Part shown: positions 44,016 to 52,114 of the stretch, one piece after another
Position numbering within the stretch: the first letter of the stretch is position 1
How the letters are laid out: the number at the start of each line of letters is the position of its first letter
Source of the DNA: HdN1 sp964473645
Lineage (GTDB): Bacteria > Pseudomonadota > Gammaproteobacteria > Pseudomonadales > Ketobacteraceae
Length of the DNA stretch: 64,000 nt
NCBI GenBank assembly: GCA_964473645.1
Contig: CAYYPW010000004.1
Location: 206,700 to 270,699 of the forward strand
Reading direction: 5' to 3'
Made by a program: the position numbers and the translations under genes
The notes under the pieces: model-generated
Seen by the model: only the letters and a program-made list of their open reading frames with translations
Databases searched by the model: none
Told to the model about the DNA's origin: nothing

Positions 44016-45127
44016 TCATTTTGAAATGGTACTGGGTGCTTTGTCTGCTGCCGCTGCCTTGGCTGGCCCGCTGGCTGCTAACGCCCGCACGTACCGGCGC
44101 AGGCGCATTTCTGCGTGTGCCGTTTTACGAAGAAGTCTACGCGGCGGCCGGTAAAAAACATCGCAGCACGCAACGCCATACGCGGGCCATGCGCGCGTTG
44201 TATTTATTGATCTGGTTGTTGCTGGTGTTTGCCGTGGCGCAACCCCAACACGTGGGCGATCCGGTATCGATCAACCCCAAGGCGCGTGATCTGATGATCG
44301 CGGTCGATACCTCAGGCTCGATGGAAATGCGCGATATGCGTCTGCACGGCGACCCCGTCGATCGCCTGACCGCGATCAAAGCCGTCGTCGAAGAGTTTGT
44401 GAATCGTCGCGAAAACGACCGCGTGGGATTGATTCTGTTCGGCACACAAGCCTACCTGCAAACGCCACTGACGTTCGACCGTAAAACCGTACAAGTGCTG
44501 CTCAATGAAGCGCAAATTGGCATTGCTGGCGAGCATACTGCCATTGGCGATGCCATTGGACTAGCCCTCAAACGCCTAAGTGGCCACCGCGACGGCAGCA
44601 AAGTATTGATTCTACTGACCGATGGCGCCAACACGGCCGGCGCCGTTTCGCCCGTGCAAGCCGCAGAACTCGCCGCCAAGCAAGGCATGAAAATCTATAC
44701 GATCGGGGTCGGCGCCGATGAAATGAAAATGCCCGGTTTGTTGGGTTTTGGCACCCGCACCATCAATCCTTCTGCAGATCTTGATGAAGGCACGATGAAA
44801 AAAATCGCCCAGCTCACGGGGGCCCAATATTTTCGCGCACGCAATACTGACGAATTACGCCGCATCTACCAGATGCTCGACAAGCTGGAACCGATCGAAG
44901 TTGATCCTGAAACCTATCGGCCTATCCGCAATTTATTTCATTACCCCTTAGGTGCCGCGTTATTGTTGAGCGCGTGCATGGCGATTTATTCGCTCAGCCG
45001 CTCTTTTTCCGCGCGTTCATCGTCCAGTATTAACAGCGCGGCATCAACCACCCAGAGCAGCCAGACCAACACTGCCGAGCCTTCGACGATGCCTTCCGAT
45101 GCCATGACCTCGGAGCGTGTGCAATGA
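44009..45127 (+). CDS. batA: BatA-type VWA membrane protein
   Basis: A 372-residue protein with hydrophobic helices at each end (about 3-22, 57-76, 310-330) and a von Willebrand factor A domain between. The complete MIDAS motif DTSGSM (in LMIAVDTSGSMEMRDM) is followed by the Thr in LTDGANTAG, so it should bind divalent metal. The start at ATG 44009 overlaps the DUF4381 stop; the open frame extends 90 bases upstream, but that part is inside DUF4381. It matches aerotolerance-type BatA. The tail is Ser/Thr-rich and of low complexity. Its stop overlaps the next ATG. Confidence 0.92.
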   Translation: MLIILKWYWVLCLLPLPWLARWLLTPARTGAGAFLRVPFYEEVYAAAGKKHRSTQRHTRAMRALYLLIWLLLVFAVAQPQHVGDPVSINPKARDLMIAVDTSGSMEMRDMRLHGDPVDRLTAIKAVVEEFVNRRENDRVGLILFGTQAYLQTPLTFDRKTVQVLLNEAQIGIAGEHTAIGDAIGLALKRLSGHRDGSKVLILLTDGANTAGAVSPVQAAELAAKQGMKIYTIGVGADEMKMPGLLGFGTRTINPSADLDEGTMKKIAQLTGAQYFRARNTDELRRIYQMLDKLEPIEVDPETYRPIRNLFHYPLGAALLLSACMAIYSLSRSFSARSSSSINSAASTTQSSQTNTAEPSTMPSDAMTSERVQ

Positions 45128-47040
45128 ATGCAATCACAGAGGCTATTACCCAGTTTCATTTCTTGCGCCCCTATTGGCTCCTGGCGAGCCTACCCGCCGT
45201 GGTGCTGTTCGCACTGCTGTGGCGCCAAAGTGCCTTTGCCGGCGAATGGAAACGCGCTATTTCACCGCATTTGCTAGCGCATCTGGTGCAAGGCAGTCAA
45301 ACCCGCGACAGCAAAACACCGCTGGTGCTTTTGTTGGCCGCCTGGTTGCTGGCCAGCGTTGCCATGGCAGGCCCTTCCTGGGAACAATTACCTGCCGCCA
45401 TGAAGAAAAAGATCGATGCGCGCGTGATCGTGCTGGATCTCACCCTGTCGATGCTCGCCAGCGACACGCCACCTTCGCGTCTGGCGCGCGCCAAACACAA
45501 GCTCAGTGACATTCTCACCCGTAGCAAAGAAGGCGTCACGGGGTTGGTCGTATTTGCCGGCAGCGCCCACGTCGTTTCGCCCCTGACCGACGACAGCAAT
45601 ACCATTTTGTCGATGGCCAGCAGCCTCACCCCTGAAATCATGCCCATCAGTGGTAGCGATCCGATCGAAGCCATCAAAAAGGCCGCTCAAGTGCTGCAAG
45701 AGGGCGGGTTTCCTGAGGGGCAAATCCTGTTCATCGGGGACGACTTACCCGCCAATTACGCTACCGAACTGGAAGCGCTGAAAGACACGATTTCGCTATC
45801 GATTCTGGCGGTGGGCACCAGTGAAGGCGCGCCGGTCACCATGGGCAGCGGCCGTTATCTAAAAGACGCCAGCGGAAGCATTGTCATGGCCCCGGTCGAC
45901 CACGCCCGCCTCAAACAGGCCAGCGCCCTGTTCGGTGGTCGTTATACCCCCATGACCGCCGATGACAGCGACATCAATCTTTTACTCACCGACTTTCTCA
46001 ATCTGGATGACAACGTTCGCGAAACCCAGCGTGAATTCGATGTGTGGGATGATGCCGGCGGCTGGCTGGCGCTGCTGATTCTTCCGCTCGCGGCGATCGG
46101 ATACCGCAAGGGTTGGTTGGGCGCCATGCTGATGCCCCTGCTAGTAGGCGTTAGTCTGTTGCAGTCCCCTGCTGCCAATGCCGATACCTGGTCCTCCTTA
46201 TGGAAAAACGAGGATCAACGCGGCAAGGAAGCGTTTGATCAGCAGGCGTATGACGACGCCGCCCAGCAATTTGAGGACCCTGCCTGGAAAGCCGGCGCAC
46301 TCTACAAGGCCGGCAAATTCCCCGAAGCAGAAGCTCTCTACCAATCCATACCGGGTGCCGATGCCCATTACAATCGTGGCAACGCCCTCGCCCAGCAAGG
46401 CAAACTCGAAGAAGCCCTCTCGGCCTATGATGAAGCCCTCAAACTAGATCCGGCCATGGCAGACGCCAAAGCCAACCAGGAAACTGTCAAACGCTTCTTG
46501 CAACAGCAAAAGCCACCGGAGTCTCAGCAAGGTGGTGATGGCGAGCAAGACGAATCTGAAAAAGACGGTTCAAAAGACCCGCAGGATTCGCAGAAAAGCG
46601 GCGATGAACAAAACTCTGATCAACAGAAGACTGATCAAGAAAAGTCTGACCAGCAAAAATCTGACAAAGGCGACGGCCAGTCATCTGACGGCCAACAAGA
46701 TGAGCCCCAGGATGGACAGGGCGATGGCCAATCCGACAACAGCGAAAATTCAGAAAAACCAAACGACCAAAAGCAAGGTAAAGGCGAAGACGAGGACGAC
46801 GCTGAAGAGCATGAAAATGAGTCCAGCCAAGCCCAAGGCGATGAAAAAGAAGACGCTGAGAATGGCAACGAGACACCCGCCAGCGCCAGCAACCAAAGCC
46901 CGGATACCGAAGATGAACAAGCGATGGAACAATGGCTGCGACGCGTCCCCGATGATCCGGGTGGCTTGCTGCGGCGCAAGTTCTATTACGAGTCGCGCCT
47001 GCGTCGAAACAACGAAAACCAGAACGGAACGCAATGGTAA
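45124..47040 (+). CDS. batB: Fused BatB-BatC: VWA domain plus TPR plus acidic low-complexity tail
   Basis: A 638-residue protein. Membrane helices lie at about 18-35, 60-75 and 310-345. The VWA domain (about 90-290) has the altered MIDAS DLTLSM in VIVLDLTLSMLASD, where Thr replaces the first Ser. After the second helix pair comes a TPR-like part (YNRGNALAQQGKLEEALSAYDEALKLDPAMADA), the BatC portion. A long Gln/Lys/Asp/Ser/Glu-rich region follows, including QKTDQEKSDQQKSDKGDGQ. It finishes with the conserved end motif MEQWLRRVPDDPGGLLRRKF. Separate batB and batC genes occur elsewhere; here they are one. The gene overlaps both neighbours. Confidence 0.92.
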   Translation: MNAITEAITQFHFLRPYWLLASLPAVVLFALLWRQSAFAGEWKRAISPHLLAHLVQGSQTRDSKTPLVLLLAAWLLASVAMAGPSWEQLPAAMKKKIDARVIVLDLTLSMLASDTPPSRLARAKHKLSDILTRSKEGVTGLVVFAGSAHVVSPLTDDSNTILSMASSLTPEIMPISGSDPIEAIKKAAQVLQEGGFPEGQILFIGDDLPANYATELEALKDTISLSILAVGTSEGAPVTMGSGRYLKDASGSIVMAPVDHARLKQASALFGGRYTPMTADDSDINLLLTDFLNLDDNVRETQREFDVWDDAGGWLALLILPLAAIGYRKGWLGAMLMPLLVGVSLLQSPAANADTWSSLWKNEDQRGKEAFDQQAYDDAAQQFEDPAWKAGALYKAGKFPEAEALYQSIPGADAHYNRGNALAQQGKLEEALSAYDEALKLDPAMADAKANQETVKRFLQQQKPPESQQGGDGEQDESEKDGSKDPQDSQKSGDEQNSDQQKTDQEKSDQQKSDKGDGQSSDGQQDEPQDGQGDGQSDNSENSEKPNDQKQGKGEDEDDAEEHENESSQAQGDEKEDAENGNETPASASNQSPDTEDEQAMEQWLRRVPDDPGGLLRRKFYYESRLRRNNENQNGTQW

Positions 47041-48830
47041 GCCAAGTGAAACCGACGACTAACGAACATAATCATTCCCTCCGCCAACGGAGGGCGCGTT
47101 CAACCGGTTCGCGCACACGTCGCGCGCCCCTGTTGCTGGGCATTATTCTGTTGCTGCAAGGGTGGATGAGTGGTCTTGCCCACGCGCTGGTAGTGAGCGC
47201 CAGTGTCGACACCACCGAAGTGCGCCTGGGCGAAACCTTGCGTCTCACCTTGCGTATCGATGAGTCCAATAAAGGGAAAGAACCTGATTTCAGCGTACTT
47301 GAACCCGATTTTCGACTCTTGAACAAACAATTTGGCAGCAACACCCGCTTGACCAATCGCGGTATCAACACCGAAACCAACTGGATCATCACCCTGCTGC
47401 CCAAGCGCAAAGGCAGCGTGACGATTCCCGCGATCAATTTTGATGGTGTGCAGAGCAAGCCGATTACCCTCAACGTTATCGATCAACCCCAACAAACCCA
47501 GGCGCAAACCTCACAGCAACTGGTATTCCTGGAAGCGGAAGTCGACGCCAGTGAAGTGTATGTGCAACAACAGGTTATTTTCACCCTGCGGTTGTACAAA
47601 CGCACCGAACTCCACGACCCCAGCCTGGTCATGCCCGATGTCGAAAATGCCGTTCAGGAAAAACTCGGTAGCCCCCGCTCATTCAGTAAGGTAGTCGACG
47701 GGCGCGACTATGAAGTGATTGAAAACCGATTTGCGTATTTTCCGCAAAAGAGCGGCACGTTCGTGATTCCGCCAGCCGAACTGAACGCAACGATCGCCGT
47801 AGGGGGCAGTGGTTTTCTTGATCCGTTTCTGGGCATGATGGGTAAACAAATTCGCCGGGAATCGAATGGCATCGAGATCAAGGTTCGTCCCAAACCCGAT
47901 GGCTACCCCGCCAACGCCGCCTGGTTGCCCACCCGGCACATCACCGTAGAAGAAACCATTAAACCCGACAAACAAAGCTTCAAGGTCGGTGAGCCCATTA
48001 CTCGCGTCGTTAGCATCGAAGCGGCAGGCGTCGCTGCATCATTATTGCCACCGCTGCCTGTACCGGAAGGCAAAGGCTTCAAGGTTTATCCGGAACCGGC
48101 CGAATCACGCGGTTTACCCGATGCCAAGGGCGTCACCAGCCGCCGCATCGAGACCCATGCCTATATCCCGACCCAACCCGGCAGCCTTACTTTGCCCACC
48201 GTGGAAATTCCCTACTGGAACGTTCAGGAAGACCGACTCGACAAAGTCACCCTGGCGGGTCACACCCTCACCATCACAGGCAAGGCGCCTGCGTCTGCGC
48301 CCGCCGTGACGCCGACGGATAACGTGCAAACTGAGGCGCAACCTCTTGCTGCTGACGCCTCTGTCAACACTGCTCAATCGTCGATCTGGCAATGGGTCAG
48401 CCTGGGCCTACTGGTGACCTGGCTGATAACGCTCGCCCTGTGGTTCATTCAAATCCGCGCGCAAAAAGCGGCAAAAACGCCAACATCAAACACTGACATC
48501 GCCGCACAGGAATCACTCTCGCGCAAGCGTGACGCCCTCCTGCAGGCATGCAAACAACAGCATCCAGTGGCCGCACGTAAGGCCTTGGTGGCATGGTTTA
48601 AAACCTTGCATACCGAGCACCCAGTGCATAGTCTGGGGCATGTACGCCAGCACGCCATGAGTGCACTATTGGCCACTGCCGCCCAAGCGCTGGAACAAAC
48701 GCTGTATTGTCCCAGTGACGATGTGCAATGGAATAGCGATGCGCTACGCAAAGGCATTGCAGACGAAGAATCACAGCGGCGCATAAAACAGCGCGAAACC
48801 AAGAGCCAACTGCAAGCCCTCTATCCCTGA
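47034..48830 (+). CDS. batD: BatD-family periplasmic protein
   Basis: A 598-residue protein with an N-terminal signal/anchor (about 25-45, LLLGIILLLQGWMSGLAHA), several all-beta repeats and a C-terminal membrane helix (about 440-460, WQWVSLGLLVTWLITLALWF) followed by a cytoplasmic helical tail. VVSASVDTTEVRLGETLRLTLRID opens the first beta domain, and the second begins with VEAEVDASEVYVQQQ-like LEAEVDASEVYVQQQVIFTL. This matches the BatD 'oxygen tolerance' family. The ATG lies inside the end of batB/C. The strong terminator at 48905 closes the operon. Confidence 0.92.
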   Translation: MVSQVKPTTNEHNHSLRQRRARSTGSRTRRAPLLLGIILLLQGWMSGLAHALVVSASVDTTEVRLGETLRLTLRIDESNKGKEPDFSVLEPDFRLLNKQFGSNTRLTNRGINTETNWIITLLPKRKGSVTIPAINFDGVQSKPITLNVIDQPQQTQAQTSQQLVFLEAEVDASEVYVQQQVIFTLRLYKRTELHDPSLVMPDVENAVQEKLGSPRSFSKVVDGRDYEVIENRFAYFPQKSGTFVIPPAELNATIAVGGSGFLDPFLGMMGKQIRRESNGIEIKVRPKPDGYPANAAWLPTRHITVEETIKPDKQSFKVGEPITRVVSIEAAGVAASLLPPLPVPEGKGFKVYPEPAESRGLPDAKGVTSRRIETHAYIPTQPGSLTLPTVEIPYWNVQEDRLDKVTLAGHTLTITGKAPASAPAVTPTDNVQTEAQPLAADASVNTAQSSIWQWVSLGLLVTWLITLALWFIQIRAQKAAKTPTSNTDIAAQESLSRKRDALLQACKQQHPVAARKALVAWFKTLHTEHPVHSLGHVRQHAMSALLATAAQALEQTLYCPSDDVQWNSDALRKGIADEESQRRIKQRETKSQLQALYP

Positions 48831-48904
48831 CGTTGAACGAGTTATAAACCGTCTGCGATCAACGTGCTAAAAAAGTCTCCTGAAGGCGATCGGTCTTCAC
48901 AACC

Positions 48905-48934
48905 TGCCCTGCTCCCACAGGGCATTTTTATTTT
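48905..48934 (+). terminator. Terminator of the moxR-bat operon
   Basis: TGCCCTG (48905-48911) pairs with CAGGGCA (48918-48924) around CTCCCA and is followed by TTTTTATTTT. It is a canonical intrinsic terminator 75 bases after the batD stop. Confidence 0.9.
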
Positions 48935-49050
48935 CCATATCCCCTAACAGGAATTAGCTCACCGCTTTACACTTTGACTGTGGAATAATGCATTGCTGTT
49001 CTACAGTGTCTGCAATTTGTCAGATAGATTGACCCGAGTACACGGTTAAA

Positions 49051-49659
49051 ATGCTTTTTAATCAACTCCCTCGGCTACGCGCATGCTCTTCTGCCTCCGC
49101 CGCTCGCACGAGCAGGCGGCGTGCGTTTGTGCGCGGGATTGTGCGCGGGATTGTCATGTTGTTGTTTTTTAACCAGGTCGCTTGGGCGATGCAACCCTCT
49201 GATACGGAAATCAAGCTAGTTTACCTTTATAACTTCACAAAGTTTGTCAGCTGGCCCGATACTGCTTTTGAATCTAACAACGCGCCGTTTCGGCTTTGCA
49301 TATTTGGTGATCAACCTGTTCAAGAACTAATCGCCAGCTTACGTTCCAAAACTACCGCTGGTCGTAATTTTGAGGTCTTATTCCCAAAACAGCTTTCCGA
49401 TATATCGACTTGTCATATAGCGTTTCTTCACAGAATCTCGGCTACAATGTCTAAACGCATAGTACGATTAGCGCCCGAATCGCCTACGCTGCTGGTCAGC
49501 GATCTCGCGGGTTTTGCTAGCGAAGCAGGCATCATCGAGTTCATCATCGATGAGCAGAATCGTGTTCGCATCAAGGTAAATCTGGCCAATGCGAACCAGC
49601 GTAAACTTACTATCAGTGCGAAATTGTTGGAAACAGCGCTGCACACTTACCGTAAATGA
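49051..49659 (+). CDS. YfiR-like periplasmic protein (DUF4154)
   Basis: A 202-residue protein of the YfiR/DUF4154 family, with the family start IKLVYLYNFTKFVSWPDTAF and the usual FRLCIFGDQPV and LLVSDLAGFA...GIIEFIIDEQNRVRIKVNLANA stretches. YfiR of Pseudomonas is a periplasmic repressor of the diguanylate cyclase YfiN. The N-terminus carries a signal-like hydrophobic segment (GIVMLLFFNQVAWA) after an unusually basic 30-residue lead containing a 12-base tandem duplication. ATG 49051 has no strong ribosome binding site, and ATG 49156 is an alternative start that would leave a short signal peptide. It is followed closely by the GGDEF/EAL gene, so the pair probably forms a YfiR-type control module. 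Confidence 0.88.
   Translation: MLFNQLPRLRACSSASAARTSRRRAFVRGIVRGIVMLLFFNQVAWAMQPSDTEIKLVYLYNFTKFVSWPDTAFESNNAPFRLCIFGDQPVQELIASLRSKTTAGRNFEVLFPKQLSDISTCHIAFLHRISATMSKRIVRLAPESPTLLVSDLAGFASEAGIIEFIIDEQNRVRIKVNLANANQRKLTISAKLLETALHTYRK
49129..49152 (+). repeat. 12-bp tandem duplication in the N-terminus of the YfiR-like gene
   Basis: GTGCGCGGGATT occurs twice in direct succession (49129-49140, 49141-49152). In frame it encodes VRGI-VRGI just before the hydrophobic signal segment. It changes no frame. Confidence 0.8.
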
Positions 49660-49687
49660 CTTACCGTGAATGACTTATCGTGACTCA
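49646..49687 (+). repeat. Three 14-bp tandem repeats across the YfiR-like gene's stop codon
   Basis: CTTACCGTAAATGA (49646-49659), CTTACCGTGAATGA (49660-49673) and CTTATCGTGACTCA (49674-49687) are successive imperfect copies. The first contains the stop codon; the others fill the short gap before the GGDEF/EAL ATG at 49693. They look like a local tandem duplication that extended the gene junction. Confidence 0.75.
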
Positions 49688-49692
49688 GATAA

Positions 49693-52077
49693 ATGCTTTC
49701 CATTGATCGCTTGTCGTTGCGTTCAAAAACTATTCTGATTGCCGCCATCAGCAGCATGTTAGTGCTCCTGATTGCGACAAGCATTACGCTGTACTATCAA
49801 CAAGCCAATCAAACGGAAAAAGCCAAAGAAGAAATCAATGTACTGGCGCAAATTCTGGCCGATCGCAGCACAGCGGCCCTGCAGTTTGAAGACGCACAGC
49901 TCGCCTACCAACATTTGAGTGCTGCAGCGCAGCGCTCATCCATCGAAGCAGCATGCCTCTACGACAAAAATGGCAAGGTATTTGCTCATTACACCAGAAA
50001 TGCAGGGTCTACCCACTGTGGCGACAGTTTGCACACGCTCAAACTGCATGACAACAACGACGAGATTTTCACAGCGCGCTCGGTCATGCTGGACGGCGTC
50101 AGTATCGGTGCCCTCTATCTGCACGCTTCGCTCCGCGACATCAAGCATTTGCTGTGGCTGCAGGCGGCGTTAAATGTTGTATCGGCTGCGCTTGCATTTG
50201 CGATTGCCCTCTTGCTGGCGACGCGGCTGCAGGCGACCGTTATTCGCCCGATCGACATGCTCAAAAAAGCAACGCGCGACATAGGTGACACCAATAACTA
50301 TTCCTTGCGTGCCACCAAGACCAGCCAGGATGAGCTGGGCGAGTTGACCGACTCCTTCAACTCCATGTTGGAACAAATTGAAAGCAACAATCACGCTCTG
50401 CAGGAGAGCGAAGCACGTTTTCGCCTGCTGACCACCTCCTTACCGGTAGGCGTCTTTCAAATCGATGCCGATGGCCAACTGGTTTTTGTCAACGATCAGT
50501 GGCGCGAGATCAGCGGGATTCTCAAAGACCCGCCCACGCTGCATGACTGGGCACGTAACCTGCACCCTATGGATCGGCAACGTGTCGTGACCGGCTGGAA
50601 GGATGCACTGGCGCAACGCATTGAGTGTCGGCAAGAATTTCGCATGATCGGCAGGCAAAACCGGGTCAGGCATGTCATCAATCAAGCCAAGCCCCTGTTT
50701 GTCGACGCCAATACGTTCGAAGGCTATCTGGGCAGCATGCTGGATATTACCGAGCTAAAACAGGTGCAGGAGCAATTGAAGCAACTGGCTCTGTTCGACC
50801 CGCTCACCCAACTGGCCAATCGCCATCTGTTTCGTAACCGTCTGGTGAAAGCGTTGCAACTGCAACGACGCACCCACGAGAAATTTGCGGTGCTGTTTCT
50901 GGATGTTGACCATTTCAAGCGTATCAACGACACACTGGGGCATGATCAGGGGGACGCCCTGCTCGTTGCCATGGCTGCACGCTTACAGGCGTGTACACGC
51001 CCCACCGACACTGTGGCCCGACTGGGGGGTGACGAGTTTATCCTGTTGATTTCGGGCCTGCATATCAATCAGGAAGCCGATCAAGTGGCACGTAAAATCC
51101 TGCTTGCACTTAAAACGCCGATTGAGCTCGCAGGCGAAAGCATCACGATTTCGACCAGCATCGGTATCAGCATCGCGCCCGATGACGCCGAAGACGCCAA
51201 TACCCTGATGAAATATGCCGATATGGCGATGTACCGCGCCAAGATGCTGGGGCGCAATAATCACCAGTTTTTCTCCAAAGAAATGAACGAAGAACTGGCG
51301 CGGCAGATGCGCGCCGAAGAGGATTTACGCCAAGCATTGAAAAACGGTGAATTTGAGTTGTATTTTCAGCCCCAGGTGTCGATGCACAGCAAACAGATCG
51401 TGGGTTACGAAGCATTGTTACGCCGCATTCATCCACAACATGGGGTTATAGCAGCGGAACATTTTATTCGGATTGCCGAAGATTCCGGGCTGATCGTACC
51501 GATTGGTGAATGGGTCATCGAAACCGCCTGCCGCTGTATCAGTGAAATGAACGCGCAAGGACTGCTGCCGAAAGACGGTCATGTTTCTATCAACTTGTCG
51601 GCACGACAATTCCGCGACCCACGCTTGATCGACATTATTCGTCAAAATTTGGAGGCCTCCAGGATCGATCCTTCCCAACTGGAACTGGAAATTACAGAGA
51701 ATTTTCTGCTGGATACCACCGGTACTCCGCTGGAAATGCTACAAAAGTTGCACGACATGGGAACGTTTCTGACCATCGACGATTTTGGGACGGGCTATTC
51801 TTCCCTTAACTATCTGAAACGCTTGCCGATTCGAGGCATAAAGGTCGACAAGTCGTTTGTCAGTGATGTCGTGCACGATGAAGATGATCGCGAAATCACT
51901 GCCGCCGTTATCGCCATGGCGCATAAACTCGGTTTGCGGGTGGTAGCTGAGGGGGTTGAAAACGCGTCTCAAGCGGAGTTTTTGAGCAAAAATGACTGTG
52001 ATCTGGTGCAAGGGTATTTTTATGCCAAACCCATGCGGATGCGCGACCTGCACGTTACCCCCAGCGTTTTACATTAG
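49693..52077 (+). CDS. CHASE8-type sensor, HAMP, PAS, GGDEF and EAL cyclic-di-GMP protein
   Basis: A 794-residue membrane protein: TM1 (about 12-33), a periplasmic sensor domain resembling CHASE8 (LADRSTAALQFEDAQLAYQHL), TM2 (about 155-178) and HAMP (DELGELTDSFNSML). A PAS domain (FRLLTTSLPVGVFQIDADGQ) precedes the GGDEF and EAL domains. The cyclase motif GGDEF (about 444) is intact and is preceded by RPTD, the RxxD product-inhibition site 5 residues upstream. The phosphodiesterase motif YEALLR (EAL, about 572) and later EITENF and DDFGTGYSS are also intact. Both activities are therefore possible. It sits after the YfiR-like gene, which would be expected to inhibit it from the periplasm. Confidence 0.93.
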   Translation: MLSIDRLSLRSKTILIAAISSMLVLLIATSITLYYQQANQTEKAKEEINVLAQILADRSTAALQFEDAQLAYQHLSAAAQRSSIEAACLYDKNGKVFAHYTRNAGSTHCGDSLHTLKLHDNNDEIFTARSVMLDGVSIGALYLHASLRDIKHLLWLQAALNVVSAALAFAIALLLATRLQATVIRPIDMLKKATRDIGDTNNYSLRATKTSQDELGELTDSFNSMLEQIESNNHALQESEARFRLLTTSLPVGVFQIDADGQLVFVNDQWREISGILKDPPTLHDWARNLHPMDRQRVVTGWKDALAQRIECRQEFRMIGRQNRVRHVINQAKPLFVDANTFEGYLGSMLDITELKQVQEQLKQLALFDPLTQLANRHLFRNRLVKALQLQRRTHEKFAVLFLDVDHFKRINDTLGHDQGDALLVAMAARLQACTRPTDTVARLGGDEFILLISGLHINQEADQVARKILLALKTPIELAGESITISTSIGISIAPDDAEDANTLMKYADMAMYRAKMLGRNNHQFFSKEMNEELARQMRAEEDLRQALKNGEFELYFQPQVSMHSKQIVGYEALLRRIHPQHGVIAAEHFIRIAEDSGLIVPIGEWVIETACRCISEMNAQGLLPKDGHVSINLSARQFRDPRLIDIIRQNLEASRIDPSQLELEITENFLLDTTGTPLEMLQKLHDMGTFLTIDDFGTGYSSLNYLKRLPIRGIKVDKSFVSDVVHDEDDREITAAVIAMAHKLGLRVVAEGVENASQAEFLSKNDCDLVQGYFYAKPMRMRDLHVTPSVLH

Positions 52078-52114
52078 CGTCCTGCCATGAAAAGCGTCTT
52101 GCCTTAGTGGGTAG

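Noticed and set aside
46532..47062. Lys/Thr-rich plus-strand frame inside the BatB-BatC tail
   Set aside because: It is the shifted reading of the low-complexity Gln/Lys/Asp region; composition artefact.
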